Shown one piece after another: positions 56,484-64,000 of a DNA stretch of 64,000 nt. The notes under the pieces were generated by a model that searched no databases, was not told the DNA's origin, and saw nothing but the letters and a program-made list of their open reading frames with translations. Where the stretch lies: positions 208,386-272,385 of the forward strand of contig NZ_JASERL010000016.1 of NCBI RefSeq assembly GCF_030766935.1, in the 5' to 3' direction. Position numbers and translations under genes: made by a program. Origin of the DNA: Streptomyces sp. KL109B. GTDB lineage: Bacteria > Actinomycetota > Actinomycetes > Streptomycetales > Streptomycetaceae. Position 1 is the stretch's first letter; every line of letters begins with the position of its first letter.

Positions 56484-57548
56484 TCATATCCGCCCCGCCT
56501 TCCGCTCGGTGACGAGCAGCCACAGCAGGTAGACGCCGCCGACGACGCCGGTGACGACACCGACGGGCAGCTGGTCGGCTCCGAACGCCCGCTGCGAGAC
56601 CAGGTCGGCGACGATCAGCAGGGCCGCCCCGAGGATGGTCGACGCCGCGAGGTTCGGCCCCGGCGACTTGGTCAGGCGCCGGGCGATCTGCGGGGCGGTG
56701 AGCGCCACGAAGGTGACCGGGCCCGCGGCGGCGGTCGCTGCGGCCGTCAGGACGACGGAGGCCGTGAGCAGCAGCAGCCGGGTGCGCTCGACGCCGACGC
56801 CGAGGCCGCCCGCCGCGTCGTCGCCCATCTCCAGCATCCGCAGCGGACGCGCGTACGCGGCGACCAGCGGGATCAGGACGACGAACATGATCAGCAGCGG
56901 CCAGACCTGCGTCCAGTCGCGGCCGTTGAGCGAGCCGGTCATCCACACGGTGGCGCGGGCGGCGTCCACGAAGTCGGCCTTGGTGAGCAGATAGCCGTTG
57001 ACCGCGGTGACGAAGGCGGATACGCCGATGCCGACGAGGACGAGCCGGTAGCCGTGCACGCCCCGCTTCCACGCGAGTACGTAGATCGCGAGGCCGGTGA
57101 CGAGGCCGCCGACGAGCGCGCCGATCGCGACCTGCCCCGCGCTGCCCCCGAAGATCACGATCATGACGAGCGCGCCCGCGGTCGAGCCCTGCCCGAGGCC
57201 GAGCACGTCGGGGCTGCCGAGCGGGTTGCGGGACACGGACTGGAACAGCGCGCCGGACAGGCCGAGCGCCGCGCCGACGAGCAGTCCGACGAGGACCCGC
57301 GGCAGCCGCAGGTCGTTGATGATGAATTCCTGCCCCGCGTTGCCGTTGCCCGCGAGGGTGCGCAGCACGTCGGAGACCGGGATCGGGAAGTCGCCGGTGC
57401 CGATGAGGAACACGCTCGCGGCGAGCGCCGCCACGAGGAGGATCACCACGACGACGGCCGAGCGGACGTCGAGCCGGACGGAGAGCCCGCCCGGGGTGCG
57501 TATCGCCTTGGTGCTGCGCGTACGCGGCTTGGTTTCGGTCGCGTTCAC
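56484..57548 (-). CDS. Iron-siderophore ABC transporter permease (FecCD family), second
   Basis: A 354-residue FecCD-type permease with about ten membrane helices after a basic N-terminal region (NATETKPRTRSTKAIRTPGG). Typical stretches are RLPRVLVGLLVGAALGLSGALFQSVSRNPLGSPDVLGLGQGST and GPVTFVALTAPQIARRLTKSPGP. It pairs with the first permease in the membrane complex. GTG start overlaps the stop of the first permease gene by four bases. Confidence 0.93.
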   Translation of the reverse strand: MNATETKPRTRSTKAIRTPGGLSVRLDVRSAVVVVILLVAALAASVFLIGTGDFPIPVSDVLRTLAGNGNAGQEFIINDLRLPRVLVGLLVGAALGLSGALFQSVSRNPLGSPDVLGLGQGSTAGALVMIVIFGGSAGQVAIGALVGGLVTGLAIYVLAWKRGVHGYRLVLVGIGVSAFVTAVNGYLLTKADFVDAARATVWMTGSLNGRDWTQVWPLLIMFVVLIPLVAAYARPLRMLEMGDDAAGGLGVGVERTRLLLLTASVVLTAAATAAAGPVTFVALTAPQIARRLTKSPGPNLAASTILGAALLIVADLVSQRAFGADQLPVGVVTGVVGGVYLLWLLVTERKAGRI

Positions 57549-58591
57549 AGCTGGGCCATCCTTCGGCGACGTACGAGCACGATGAAGACCGGCGCGCCGA
57601 TGACGGCGGTGATGATGCCGACCTGGAGCTCGGAGGGACGGGCCACGACGCGGCCGACGACGTCGGCGCCGAGCAGCAGCACGGGCGAGAGAACCGCCGC
57701 GTACGGCATGATCCAGCGCATGTCGGGGCCGGTGAACGAGCGCACCATGTGCGGCACCATCAGGCCGACGAAGGCGATCGGGCCGCAGGCCGCGGTGGCC
57801 GCGCCGCACAGCAGGGTCGCGGCGATCATGCTGAGGGCGCGGGTGCGGCCGAGGTGGGCGCCGAGCGCGCGGGCGGTGTCGTCGCCCATGGCCATGGCGT
57901 TGAGCGGCCGGGCGAGGCCGAGCGCGAGGAGAGCGCCGACGGCGATGAACGGCCACACCTGCTCGATGGTGTGCATGGTGGCGGTGGCCAGCGAGCCGAC
58001 CTGCCAGAACCGCATCCGGTTGAGGGCCATGTCGTCGGTGATCATCACCGCGTAGAGATAGCCGGAGAGCGCCGCGTTGATCGCGGTACCGGCGAGCGCG
58101 AGCCGCACGGGCGTCGCGTTCCGGGTGCCCCCGAGCGCGTACACGAGCACCCCCACGGCAGCAGCCCCCGCGAACGCGAACCACACATAGCCGCTGAGCG
58201 AGGTCACCCCGAAGAAGCTGATGGCGGAGACGACGGCGGCCGACGCGCCCATGTTGATGCCGAGGATGCCGGGGTCGGCGAGCGGATTGCGGGTCAGCGC
58301 CTGGAGCACGGCGCCTGCGAGGCCGAGCGCGACTCCGGCGAGGAGCCCGAGCAGCGTGCGCGAGACCCGCTCCCCGACCACCACGTCCGCGTAGTTCCCG
58401 GTGTCCTGGAACAGGCCGTGCCAGACCTGGTCGAGAGAGAGCGGCTTGGCGCCGACGGCGATACTCGCCACCAGCACCGCCACCAGCACAAGGACAGACG
58501 CGAGCAACCCGACGGTGCGTATCAGCGCACGGCGGTCGGGGGGCGCGGGAGTGGTCACCGCGCTGGCTTCGGGGGGACTGTCGACCAACAC
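57545..58591 (-). CDS. Iron-siderophore ABC transporter permease (FecCD family), first
   Basis: A 348-residue FecCD-type permease, the partner of the following gene: RVSRTLLGLLAGVALGLAGAVLQALTRNPLADPGILGINMGAS and ACGPIAFVGLMVPHMVRSFTGPDMRWI. First gene of the minus-strand uptake operon. The GTG at 58591 has no Shine-Dalgarno sequence; TAACCT, six bases before it, overlaps an iron box, so the mRNA is probably leaderless and repressed by DmdR1 when iron is sufficient. Confidence 0.93.
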   Translation of the reverse strand: MLVDSPPEASAVTTPAPPDRRALIRTVGLLASVLVLVAVLVASIAVGAKPLSLDQVWHGLFQDTGNYADVVVGERVSRTLLGLLAGVALGLAGAVLQALTRNPLADPGILGINMGASAAVVSAISFFGVTSLSGYVWFAFAGAAAVGVLVYALGGTRNATPVRLALAGTAINAALSGYLYAVMITDDMALNRMRFWQVGSLATATMHTIEQVWPFIAVGALLALGLARPLNAMAMGDDTARALGAHLGRTRALSMIAATLLCGAATAACGPIAFVGLMVPHMVRSFTGPDMRWIMPYAAVLSPVLLLGADVVGRVVARPSELQVGIITAVIGAPVFIVLVRRRRMAQL

Positions 58592-58595
58592 GAGG

Positions 58596-58614
58596 TTAGG
58601 TTAGCCTACCCTGC
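58596..58614. promoter_or_regulatory. Iron box (DmdR1/IdeR-type operator)
   Basis: TTAGGTTAGCCTACCCTGC matches the actinobacterial iron box TTAGGTTAGGCTAACCTAA at about 14 of 19 positions, with the strongest half on the left. It lies between the divergent permease and siderophore-interaction genes and would control both. Confidence 0.8.
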
Positions 58615-58654
58615 AATTCGGCCACATCCCGCTGCCCGGAGAGAAGCATCTCCC

Positions 58655-59473
58655 ATGACTCCTGCCTCACGTTCCACGCCCCCCTTCGACCTCTTCGACC
58701 TGCACGTCCTGCGCGCCTCCCGCCTCACCCCCTCGATGATCCGGGTGGTCTTCGGCGGCGCGGACCTGTCCCGCATGGAGTCGGCGGGCCGCGACCAGCG
58801 CATCAAACTCTTCCTGCCGGCGCCGGGCCAGCAGGCCCCGCAGGTCCCCGACAACAGCGACGGCAACTGGTACCCCGCCTGGCAGGCCCTCAACCCCGCC
58901 ACCCGCGGCATCATGCGCACGTACACGATCCGCGACCTGCGCACCGCCCCCACCGCCGAGCTGACCGTCGACTTCGCGGTCCACGGCGACTCGGGCCCGG
59001 CCTCCCGCTGGGCCCTGCGCGCCCGGCCGGGCGACCGCGTCTCGGTCCTCGGCCCGGTCGTCGAGGAGAACGCCGCGTACGACTTCCGCCCGCCGCCGGA
59101 CACGGACTGGGTCCTCCTGACGGCCGACGGCTCGGCGCTCCCGGCGGTGGCGGCCATCCTGGAACATCTGCCCCACTCCCTCCCGGTCCACGCCTGGATC
59201 GAAGGCGCCCCCCAGCCCCTCACCCCGAACCGCCCGCACACCACCATCACCTGGCTCCCACCCACCACCTCCCCGGTCGAAGCCCTCCGCGAGTCGACCC
59301 TCCCCGAGGGCCTCCCCTACGCCTGGGTGGCCGGCGAATCCTCCACGGTGAAGGCCATCCGCCGCCACCTGGTCACAGCCCGCTCCATGGACCGCAACCG
59401 CGTGAAGTTCTCCGGCTACTGGCGCAAGGGCACCTCCGAAGACACCCTCATGACCAACGCCGAAGCGGCATAG
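58655..59473 (+). CDS. Siderophore-interacting protein (ferric-siderophore reductase)
   Basis: A 272-residue flavoprotein of the SIP family that reduces ferric siderophores in the cytoplasm to release iron. N-terminal FAD domain: IRVVFGGADLSRMESAGRDQRIKLFLP and RTYTIRDLR (flavin binding), VDFAVHGDSGPASRWALRARPGD; C-terminal NAD(P)H part: WVLLTADGSALPAVAAILEHL and AWVAGESSTVKAIRRHL. GGAGAG ribosome site. It completes the uptake route for iron brought in by the ABC transporter, under the shared iron box. Confidence 0.93.
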   Translation: MTPASRSTPPFDLFDLHVLRASRLTPSMIRVVFGGADLSRMESAGRDQRIKLFLPAPGQQAPQVPDNSDGNWYPAWQALNPATRGIMRTYTIRDLRTAPTAELTVDFAVHGDSGPASRWALRARPGDRVSVLGPVVEENAAYDFRPPPDTDWVLLTADGSALPAVAAILEHLPHSLPVHAWIEGAPQPLTPNRPHTTITWLPPTTSPVEALRESTLPEGLPYAWVAGESSTVKAIRRHLVTARSMDRNRVKFSGYWRKGTSEDTLMTNAEAA

Positions 59474-59523
59474 AAGCAGGACGGGGCGGGGCGGCGGGGG
59501 CGACTCCTCGGACGCGCCCGCCC

Positions 59524-60591
59524 TTACAACCCCAGCCGCGCGACCACCTTCCCCGACTCCAACCCACAAACCCCGTCCCCGGCAACCGTCCACGCCACCG
59601 CACACAACGCCCTCAACCCATCAATCGCCGCACCGTCCCCCTCCAACCGAAGCTCCCCGTCCCCGGCAAAGGCCTTCCACCCCCCACACCGGAACCCGAC
59701 GTCCCCGCCCCCCACCTCGACAACCTCCGGCTGCCCGACCAACAACCCCCGCAAGTCGACATCCACATACGTCGGCCGATGCCGCGGCTCCGCTGCCAAC
59801 AACTGCCCCGCATCCGTCACCCCGGTCAACACCAGCAGCGAATCCACACCCCCGTTGAACGCCCCCTCGATATCCGTGTCGAGCCGATCCCCCACCACCA
59901 GCGGAGCCTCCGCCCCGGTCCGCAGAACCGTCTCCCGATGCATCGGCGGCAACGGCTTCCCCGCGACCCGCGGCTCCGCCCCCGTCGCGATCCGGACGAC
60001 TTCCACCGCCGCCCCGTTCCCCGGCGCGATGCCCCGCGCACTCGGAATCGTCAGATCGGTATTGGACGCGAACCACGGCACCCCGCGCGCAATGGCATAA
60101 CAAGCCTCGGCGAACCTCCCCCACGCCATGTCGGGCCCGCCGTACCCCTGTGCCACGGCCGCCGGATCCTCATCCGCGGAGTCCACCGGCACGAGCCCCC
60201 GCTCCCGCAGCGCGACGCGCAGCCCTTCACCACCGATCACCAACACCCGCGCGCCACTGGGCACTTGCTCACTGATCAGCCGCGCGACAGCCTGCGCCGA
60301 CGTAATGACGTCATCCGCCCCGGTCGGAATCCCCAGCTCGGTCAGGTGCTCGGCGACGGCGTCCGGCGTGCGCAGCGCGTTGTTGGTGACATACGCGAGC
60401 CCCATCCCGCCCTCGCGCGCCACGGCCAACGACTCCACGGCATGCGCGATGGCCCGCCCACCCGCGTACACGACCCCGTCGAGATCGAGCAGCGCGGTGT
60501 CGTACACCTCGCTCAGCGCCCGCTCGCTGCCCCCGGGCCGCACCCGAACCGCTCCGCCGGCCGCCGCCCCCGCACTCTCGCCCTGGCTCAT
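59524..60591 (-). CDS. HAD-IIA family hydrolase (NagD/PGP-like)
   Basis: A 355-residue phosphatase of the HAD superfamily, subclass IIA. The catalytic DLDGVV block is preceded by DTALL, followed by AYVTNNALRTPDAVAEHLTELGIP, then KPLPPMHRETVLR, and the last motif VVGDRLDTDIEGAFNGGVDSLLVLTGVTDAG. Members cleave sugar phosphates or 2-phosphoglycolate-like by-products. The last 75 residues (GWKAFAGDGELRLEGDGAAIDGLRALCAVAW) are an extra domain common in Streptomyces members. AGGAG lies ten bases before the ATG. Confidence 0.88.
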   Translation of the reverse strand: MSQGESAGAAAGGAVRVRPGGSERALSEVYDTALLDLDGVVYAGGRAIAHAVESLAVAREGGMGLAYVTNNALRTPDAVAEHLTELGIPTGADDVITSAQAVARLISEQVPSGARVLVIGGEGLRVALRERGLVPVDSADEDPAAVAQGYGGPDMAWGRFAEACYAIARGVPWFASNTDLTIPSARGIAPGNGAAVEVVRIATGAEPRVAGKPLPPMHRETVLRTGAEAPLVVGDRLDTDIEGAFNGGVDSLLVLTGVTDAGQLLAAEPRHRPTYVDVDLRGLLVGQPEVVEVGGGDVGFRCGGWKAFAGDGELRLEGDGAAIDGLRALCAVAWTVAGDGVCGLESGKVVARLGL

Positions 60592-60663
60592 TCCGCATCG
60601 CTCCTCGCTCGATCCCACTCCCCCGATCATCCCCCACGCCACTGACACTCGTAGGATGCGGGG

Positions 60664-61965
60664 ATGAAAACTGGGGGTCGCACGGCTCAGACAGGCAGCA
60701 ACGGCCTGGACCTGATTCCGTTCCGGGGTGTCCGCTATGTTCCCGAACGGGTCGGCAGCCTCGCCGCCGTGACCTCGCCCCCGTACGACGTAGTCGTACG
60801 GCCCGACGGACTCCACCACCTGGAGAACGCGGACCCGCACAACATCGTCCGCCTGATCCTGCCGCAGGCCGTGGAACCCCAGGCCCGCAACGACCTGGCG
60901 GCCGCCACCCTGCACCGCTGGCTCACCGAGGGCGTCCTCGCCCCCGACACCGAACCGGCCCTCTACGTATACGAGCAGCGCAACGGCGATGTCCTGCAAC
61001 GCGGCATCATCGGCGCCCTGCACCTCTCCGAAGCGTCCGAAGGCGTGGTCCTCCCCCACGAGGACGTGATGCCGCACGTGGTCGAGGACCGCGCGGGCCT
61101 GATGCGCACGACGGCCGCGAACCTCGAACCGCTCCTCCTGACGTACCGCGGCAACGGCAACGCGACCGGCGCCACCGCCGTCATCGAACGCACGGTCCAG
61201 CGCGCCCCGCTCCTCTCCACGACCACCGAGGACGGCTACAGCCACCGCCTCTGGTCCCTCACGGACCCCGAGGACCAGCGCCAGGTGCAGGGCGACCTCG
61301 CCGCCCACCAGGCCCTGATCGCGGACGGCCACCACCGCTGGGCCACCTACCTGCGGCTGCGTACCGAACACACCGCGCCGGGCCGCACCCCCTGGGACTA
61401 CGGCCTGGTCCTCCTGGTCGACACGGCCCGCTACCCCCTCCGGGTCCGCGCCATCCACCGCCTCATGGGCCGCCTCCCCCTCGACCGGGCGCTGGCGGCG
61501 GCCCGCCCGCACTTCCGTGTCCGCGAGGTCACGGGCCCCCTGCCGCACGCGATGGACGCCCTGGCCCAGGCCGCGTCCGAAGGCAACGCCTTCCTCCTGA
61601 CCGGCACCGAGGACACGTACCACCTCCTGGACCGCCCCGACCCGGCGCTCCTGGACCGTACGATCCCTGCCGACCGCCCCGAGGCCTGGCGCACGCTGGA
61701 CGCGACGGTCCTGCACTCCACGCTCCTCGACCACGTCTGGGAGATCCCCGAGGACTCCCCCGCCGACGTCTCGTACATCCACGACACGGCGGCGACGGTC
61801 GACAAGGCACGCCGCGACGGCGGCACGGCCGTCCTGATGCACCCGGTCCGCGAGGAGGTCGTCCGCGACCTCGCCCAACAGGGCGTGACGATGCCCCGTA
61901 AGTCCACGTCCTTCGGCCCGAAGCCGGCCACGGGCCTGGTCCTGCGCACCCTGACGGACGCCTGA
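60664..61965 (+). CDS. DUF1015 family protein
   Basis: A 433-residue cytoplasmic protein of the DUF1015 family: LIPFRGVRYVPERVGSLAAVTSPPYDV at the N-terminus, GALHLSEASEGVVLPHEDVMP, ALIADGHHRWATYLRLR with the diagnostic DGHHR motif and MPRKSTSFGPKPATGLVLR at the end. Some relatives are linked to serine or ParB-like kinase chemistry, but the role here is not known. Divergent from the HAD gene across 72 bases; ends at a strong hairpin. Confidence 0.9.
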   Translation: MKTGGRTAQTGSNGLDLIPFRGVRYVPERVGSLAAVTSPPYDVVVRPDGLHHLENADPHNIVRLILPQAVEPQARNDLAAATLHRWLTEGVLAPDTEPALYVYEQRNGDVLQRGIIGALHLSEASEGVVLPHEDVMPHVVEDRAGLMRTTAANLEPLLLTYRGNGNATGATAVIERTVQRAPLLSTTTEDGYSHRLWSLTDPEDQRQVQGDLAAHQALIADGHHRWATYLRLRTEHTAPGRTPWDYGLVLLVDTARYPLRVRAIHRLMGRLPLDRALAAARPHFRVREVTGPLPHAMDALAQAASEGNAFLLTGTEDTYHLLDRPDPALLDRTIPADRPEAWRTLDATVLHSTLLDHVWEIPEDSPADVSYIHDTAATVDKARRDGGTAVLMHPVREEVVRDLAQQGVTMPRKSTSFGPKPATGLVLRTLTDA

Positions 61966-61984
61966 GAAACGCCTGAGAAACGAC

Positions 61985-62022
61985 GCGTGGGCGGGCTCCC
62001 CTCCGGGGGAACCCGCCCACGC
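61985..62022. terminator. Bidirectional terminator hairpin
   Basis: Stem GCGTGGGCGGG / CCCGCCCACGC (61985-61995, 62012-62022) with a GC-rich inner loop that can pair further. It separates the convergent DUF1015 and TPR-protein genes. Confidence 0.85.
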
Positions 62023-62033
62023 GTCACTCACAC

Positions 62034-63632
62034 CTACTTGTCGTCGCGCTCAGCGCCCGCACCCTCGGGGGCCGGCGCCCCGTCGTCCTCGCTGTCGTCG
62101 AAGGCGTCGACGAACTCGACGCCGTCCATCTCGGCGAGCCGGTCGGACGCGTCGGTGCTGCCGTCCTTGTCGGCCTCGACGGCCTTCGCGAACCACTCGC
62201 GCGCATCGTCCTCGCGGCCGGCCTCGAGCAGCGCGTCGGCGTACGCGTAGCGCAGTCGCGCGGTCCACGGCTGGCTGGAGTTCGAGGCGAGCTCGGGGCT
62301 CTGCAGCGTCACGATGGCGGCGTCGAGCTGCCCCATGTCACGCCGCGCACCGGCGGCGACGAGCCGCATCTCGACCTGCCCGGCCTTGTCCAGCTTCGAC
62401 ACCTCGGGCGCCCCGGCCATGTCGAGCGCCTTCTCCGGCCGCCCGAGCCCACGCTCGCAGTCGGCCATGAGCGGCCACAGATCCACGTTCCCGGTCATCC
62501 GCCGCGCGGCCCTGAACTCGGCGAGCGCCTCGCTGTACTTCTGGTTCCCGTACGCGGCGAAGCCCGCGGCCTCCCGCACGGCGGCCACGCGCGAGGCGAG
62601 CCGCAGCGCGATCCTGGAGTACGCGTAGGCGCCCTCCGGGTCCTCGTCGATCAGCCGCGCCACCATCACAAGGTTCTTCGCGACGTCCTCGGCGAGCCCC
62701 TTCGGCAGGGACTGCAACTCCTGCTGTACGTCCTTGTCGAGCTCGGCCCCCGAGACGTCCTCCGGAATCGGCAGCCGCTTGATCGGCTCCCGGTCCCGCT
62801 CCCGCTCGTCCCTGAACCGGGGCCCACCGCCCCGCCGGTCGTCACGACGGTCCCCCCGCCGGTCGTCCCGCCCACCACGGAACCCACCGGGACGCCCACC
62901 CCGGTCGTCACGCCGCGGCCCACGCCCACGGTCGCGGTCGTCCCGCCGGTCACGGAAGCCGCCACCACGGTTGTCGTCCCGCCGGTCGTCACGCCGGAAG
63001 TCCCGCCGGTCATCACGACGGTCGTCGCGACGCGGCCCACGATCGCGGTCACCGTACGGACGGTCGTCACGCCAGTCACGGAAGCCACCGCCACGGTTGT
63101 CGTCCCGCCGGTCGTCCCGCCGGTCGTCCCGCCGGAAGTCCCGCCGATCGTCACGGCGGTCGTCGCGACGCGGCCCACGGTCACGATCATCACGCCGGTC
63201 ACGGAAACCGCCACCACGGTTGTCGTCACGCCGGTCATCACGCCGGAAGTCCCGCCGGTCATCACGGCGATCATCCCTACGCGGCCCACGATCGCGGTCA
63301 TCGCGCCGGTCGCGGTCATCACGACGGTACGAAGGCCGGCCCCGGTCGCGATCACGGTCACGGTCGCCGTACGGGCGGTCATCGCGACGCGGCCCACGGT
63401 CCCGGTCGTCGCGCCGGAAGTCCCGCCGGTCATCACGGCGGTCGTCGCGGCGCGGCCCACGATCGCGGTCATCGCGCCGGTCGCGGTCATCACGACGGTA
63501 GGAAGGACGCTCGCGGTCGCCATCGCGCCGGTCACGGCGCGGACCACTGTTGCTGCGGTACCCGCCCCGGTCACCACTGTCCCGGCGGCGCTGATCGCGC
63601 TCCGGTCGATCGTCGGGAGAGTTGGTGGCCAT
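62034..63632 (-). CDS. TPR protein with long Arg/Asp/Gly-rich repeat tail
   Basis: A 532-residue protein. Residues 1-285 are almost only Arg, Asp, Gly with a few Tyr/Phe, built from repeats: DDRRDFRRDD occurs four times and DNRGGGFRD three times. The last 250 residues are helical and TPR-like (YAYSRIALRLASRVAAVREAAGFAAY, EALAEFRAARRM, LWPLMADCERGLGRPEKALDMA, LRYAYADALLEAGREDDAREWFAKAVEADKDG) and end in an acidic tail. The tail is polyampholytic and RGG-like, suited to RNA binding or condensates. GGAG stands before the ATG. It follows the rRNA operon terminator in the same direction. Confidence 0.9.
   Translation of the reverse strand: MATNSPDDRPERDQRRRDSGDRGGYRSNSGPRRDRRDGDRERPSYRRDDRDRRDDRDRGPRRDDRRDDRRDFRRDDRDRGPRRDDRPYGDRDRDRDRGRPSYRRDDRDRRDDRDRGPRRDDRRDDRRDFRRDDRRDDNRGGGFRDRRDDRDRGPRRDDRRDDRRDFRRDDRRDDRRDDNRGGGFRDWRDDRPYGDRDRGPRRDDRRDDRRDFRRDDRRDDNRGGGFRDRRDDRDRGRGPRRDDRGGRPGGFRGGRDDRRGDRRDDRRGGGPRFRDERERDREPIKRLPIPEDVSGAELDKDVQQELQSLPKGLAEDVAKNLVMVARLIDEDPEGAYAYSRIALRLASRVAAVREAAGFAAYGNQKYSEALAEFRAARRMTGNVDLWPLMADCERGLGRPEKALDMAGAPEVSKLDKAGQVEMRLVAAGARRDMGQLDAAIVTLQSPELASNSSQPWTARLRYAYADALLEAGREDDAREWFAKAVEADKDGSTDASDRLAEMDGVEFVDAFDDSEDDGAPAPEGAGAERDDK
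62815..63600 (-). repeat. Tandem repeat array coding for Arg/Asp/Gly repeats
   Basis: On the plus strand the array is dominated by CCGGTCGTC, CGGTCATCACG and CGGAAGTCCCGCCGGTC units, repeated with small changes over about 790 bases. All is in frame of the minus-strand gene. Unequal crossing-over or slippage could change the copy number. Confidence 0.9.
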
Positions 63633-63718
63633 CGGTCGACTCCTGTCTTCGGTACCGCAGTCATTCTCGCGCAACCGGGGTACCGGCGCGCTCCGAGAAG
63701 AGCTCTGTAAATACAAAA

Positions 63719-63761
63719 AGGACCCTTGGTCCCCAGCATGTGTGCCGGGACCAAGGGTCCT
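63719..63761 (-). terminator. rRNA operon terminator
   Basis: Perfect 15-bp stem AGGACCCTTGGTCCC / GGGACCAAGGGTCCT (63719-63733, 63747-63761) with a 13-base loop, followed on the minus strand by TTTTTGTATTT. It lies ten bases after the 5S rRNA. Confidence 0.95.
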
Positions 63762-63771
63762 CTCAAGAATT

Positions 63772-63890
63772 GTTCGGCGGCGTCCTACTCTCCCACAGGG
63801 TCCCCCCTGCAGTACCATCGGCGCTGTAAGGCTTAGCTTCCGGGTTCGAAATGTAACCGGGCGTTTCCCTTACGCTATGACCACCGAAAC
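63772..63890 (-). rRNA. rrf: 5S ribosomal RNA
   Basis: 119 bases. The minus strand reads from 63890 GTTTCGGTGGTCATAGCG to CGCCGCCGAAC at 63772, with the family's CCGAACCCGGAAGCTAAG-type core (here TTTCGAACCCGGAAGCTAAG). Complementary ends pair in helix I. It is the last gene of an rrn operon whose 23S and 16S genes lie beyond the window. Confidence 0.96.
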
Positions 63891-64000
63891 CCTTTCAGAC
63901 ATCCCTCAAAAGGGACATGTGAACAGGGCGGCGAACTAGCACACTCTTCAGTTGAATAAGTGAAACTGTTCTGCCAGCACAACTGTTCGTTGTCTGGGAA
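63891..64000 (-). other. 23S-5S rRNA intergenic spacer
   Basis: Less GC-rich DNA between the 5S gene and the window end. No tRNA is visible. The 3' end of 23S rRNA is not within the window, so the spacer is longer than 110 bases. Confidence 0.8.

Noticed and set aside
62815..63600. CRISPR-like look of the regularly repeated DNA
   Set aside because: The repeats are contiguous, have no unique spacers, and encode an uninterrupted Arg/Asp/Gly stretch of a real gene.
63891..64000. A tRNA gene in the 23S-5S spacer
   Set aside because: No cloverleaf or T-loop sequence is visible; the spacer resembles ordinary rrn spacer DNA.

Overview
The window is a piece of a Streptomyces (or very close actinomycete) chromosome. 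Base composition is extremely GC-rich, with G or C at most third codon positions. GTG starts and overlapping ATGA/GTGA stop-start junctions are common. The gene order der-plsC-cmk-tyrA-aroH, parA-scpA-scpB-rluB, ald, pyrG and recN-nadK-tlyA is that of the conserved Streptomyces core. A TTA codon, an iron box of the DmdR1 type, Rpf proteins and an AfsR-type regulator fit the same assignment. No intact mobile element, CRISPR array or tRNA gene was seen.

Layout. 0-5.4 kb: a PAP2 phosphatase, a small I78 protease inhibitor, an orphan cytochrome oxidase subunit I and a coupled glycosyltransferase pair. 5.5-11.5 kb: a branched-chain-amino-acid type ABC uptake locus. It has two lipoproteins on the minus strand and, on the plus strand, a small zinc-knuckle membrane protein, a LivH-LivM-LivG triple fusion and LivF. 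11.4-12.8 kb: two secreted Rpf-LysM muralytic proteins. 13-22.5 kb: two conserved unknowns, then a receptor-like Ser/Thr kinase with a beta-propeller directly followed by a SARP-STAND-TPR regulator (an AfsK/AfsR-like arrangement), a secreted peptidoglycan-binding protein and a membrane protein.

22.6-27.6 kb (minus): ribosome assembly GTPase der, plsC, cmk, tyrA, aroH and a YidB protein. 27.7-29.5 kb (plus): a secreted or anchored unknown, then a DUF6529 membrane protein coupled to a Rieske lipoprotein. 29.6-36.2 kb (minus): an ADP-ribosylglycohydrolase coupled to an NrtR-type Nudix regulator, then pseudouridine synthase, scpB, scpA, a ribbon-helix-helix-like protein and parA, all closely packed. 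36.5-42.5 kb (minus): ald, a STAND/TPR protein, a Nudix hydrolase and pyrG. 43-50 kb: a GH15 glycosidase, a monoamine oxidase-permease operon and its divergent PucR regulator. 49.9-55.2 kb (minus): a glycosyltransferase, recN, nadK, tlyA and a small unknown. 55.3-59.5 kb: an SCP2-like protein and an iron-siderophore uptake set under a shared iron box. 59.5-63.6 kb: a HAD hydrolase, a DUF1015 protein and a TPR protein with a long Arg/Asp/Gly repeat tail. The window ends in the 3' part of an rRNA operon on the minus strand (5S gene, terminator and 23S-5S spacer).

The most unusual signals are: (1) a Streptomyces extragenic repeat that has become the in-frame linker of the LivHMG fusion, together with complementary ATP-site degeneracy in LivG and LivF and a single TTA codon; (2) a hairpin repeat captured inside scpA; (3) the kinase whose middle resembles the tail of STAND-WD40 proteins, next to its probable regulator target; (4) an ADP-ribose circuit (NrtR plus ADP-ribosylglycohydrolase) under a perfect 16-bp inverted repeat that covers the ribosome binding site; and (5) several promoters whose -10 box sits 6-8 bases before the start codon, indicating leaderless mRNAs.
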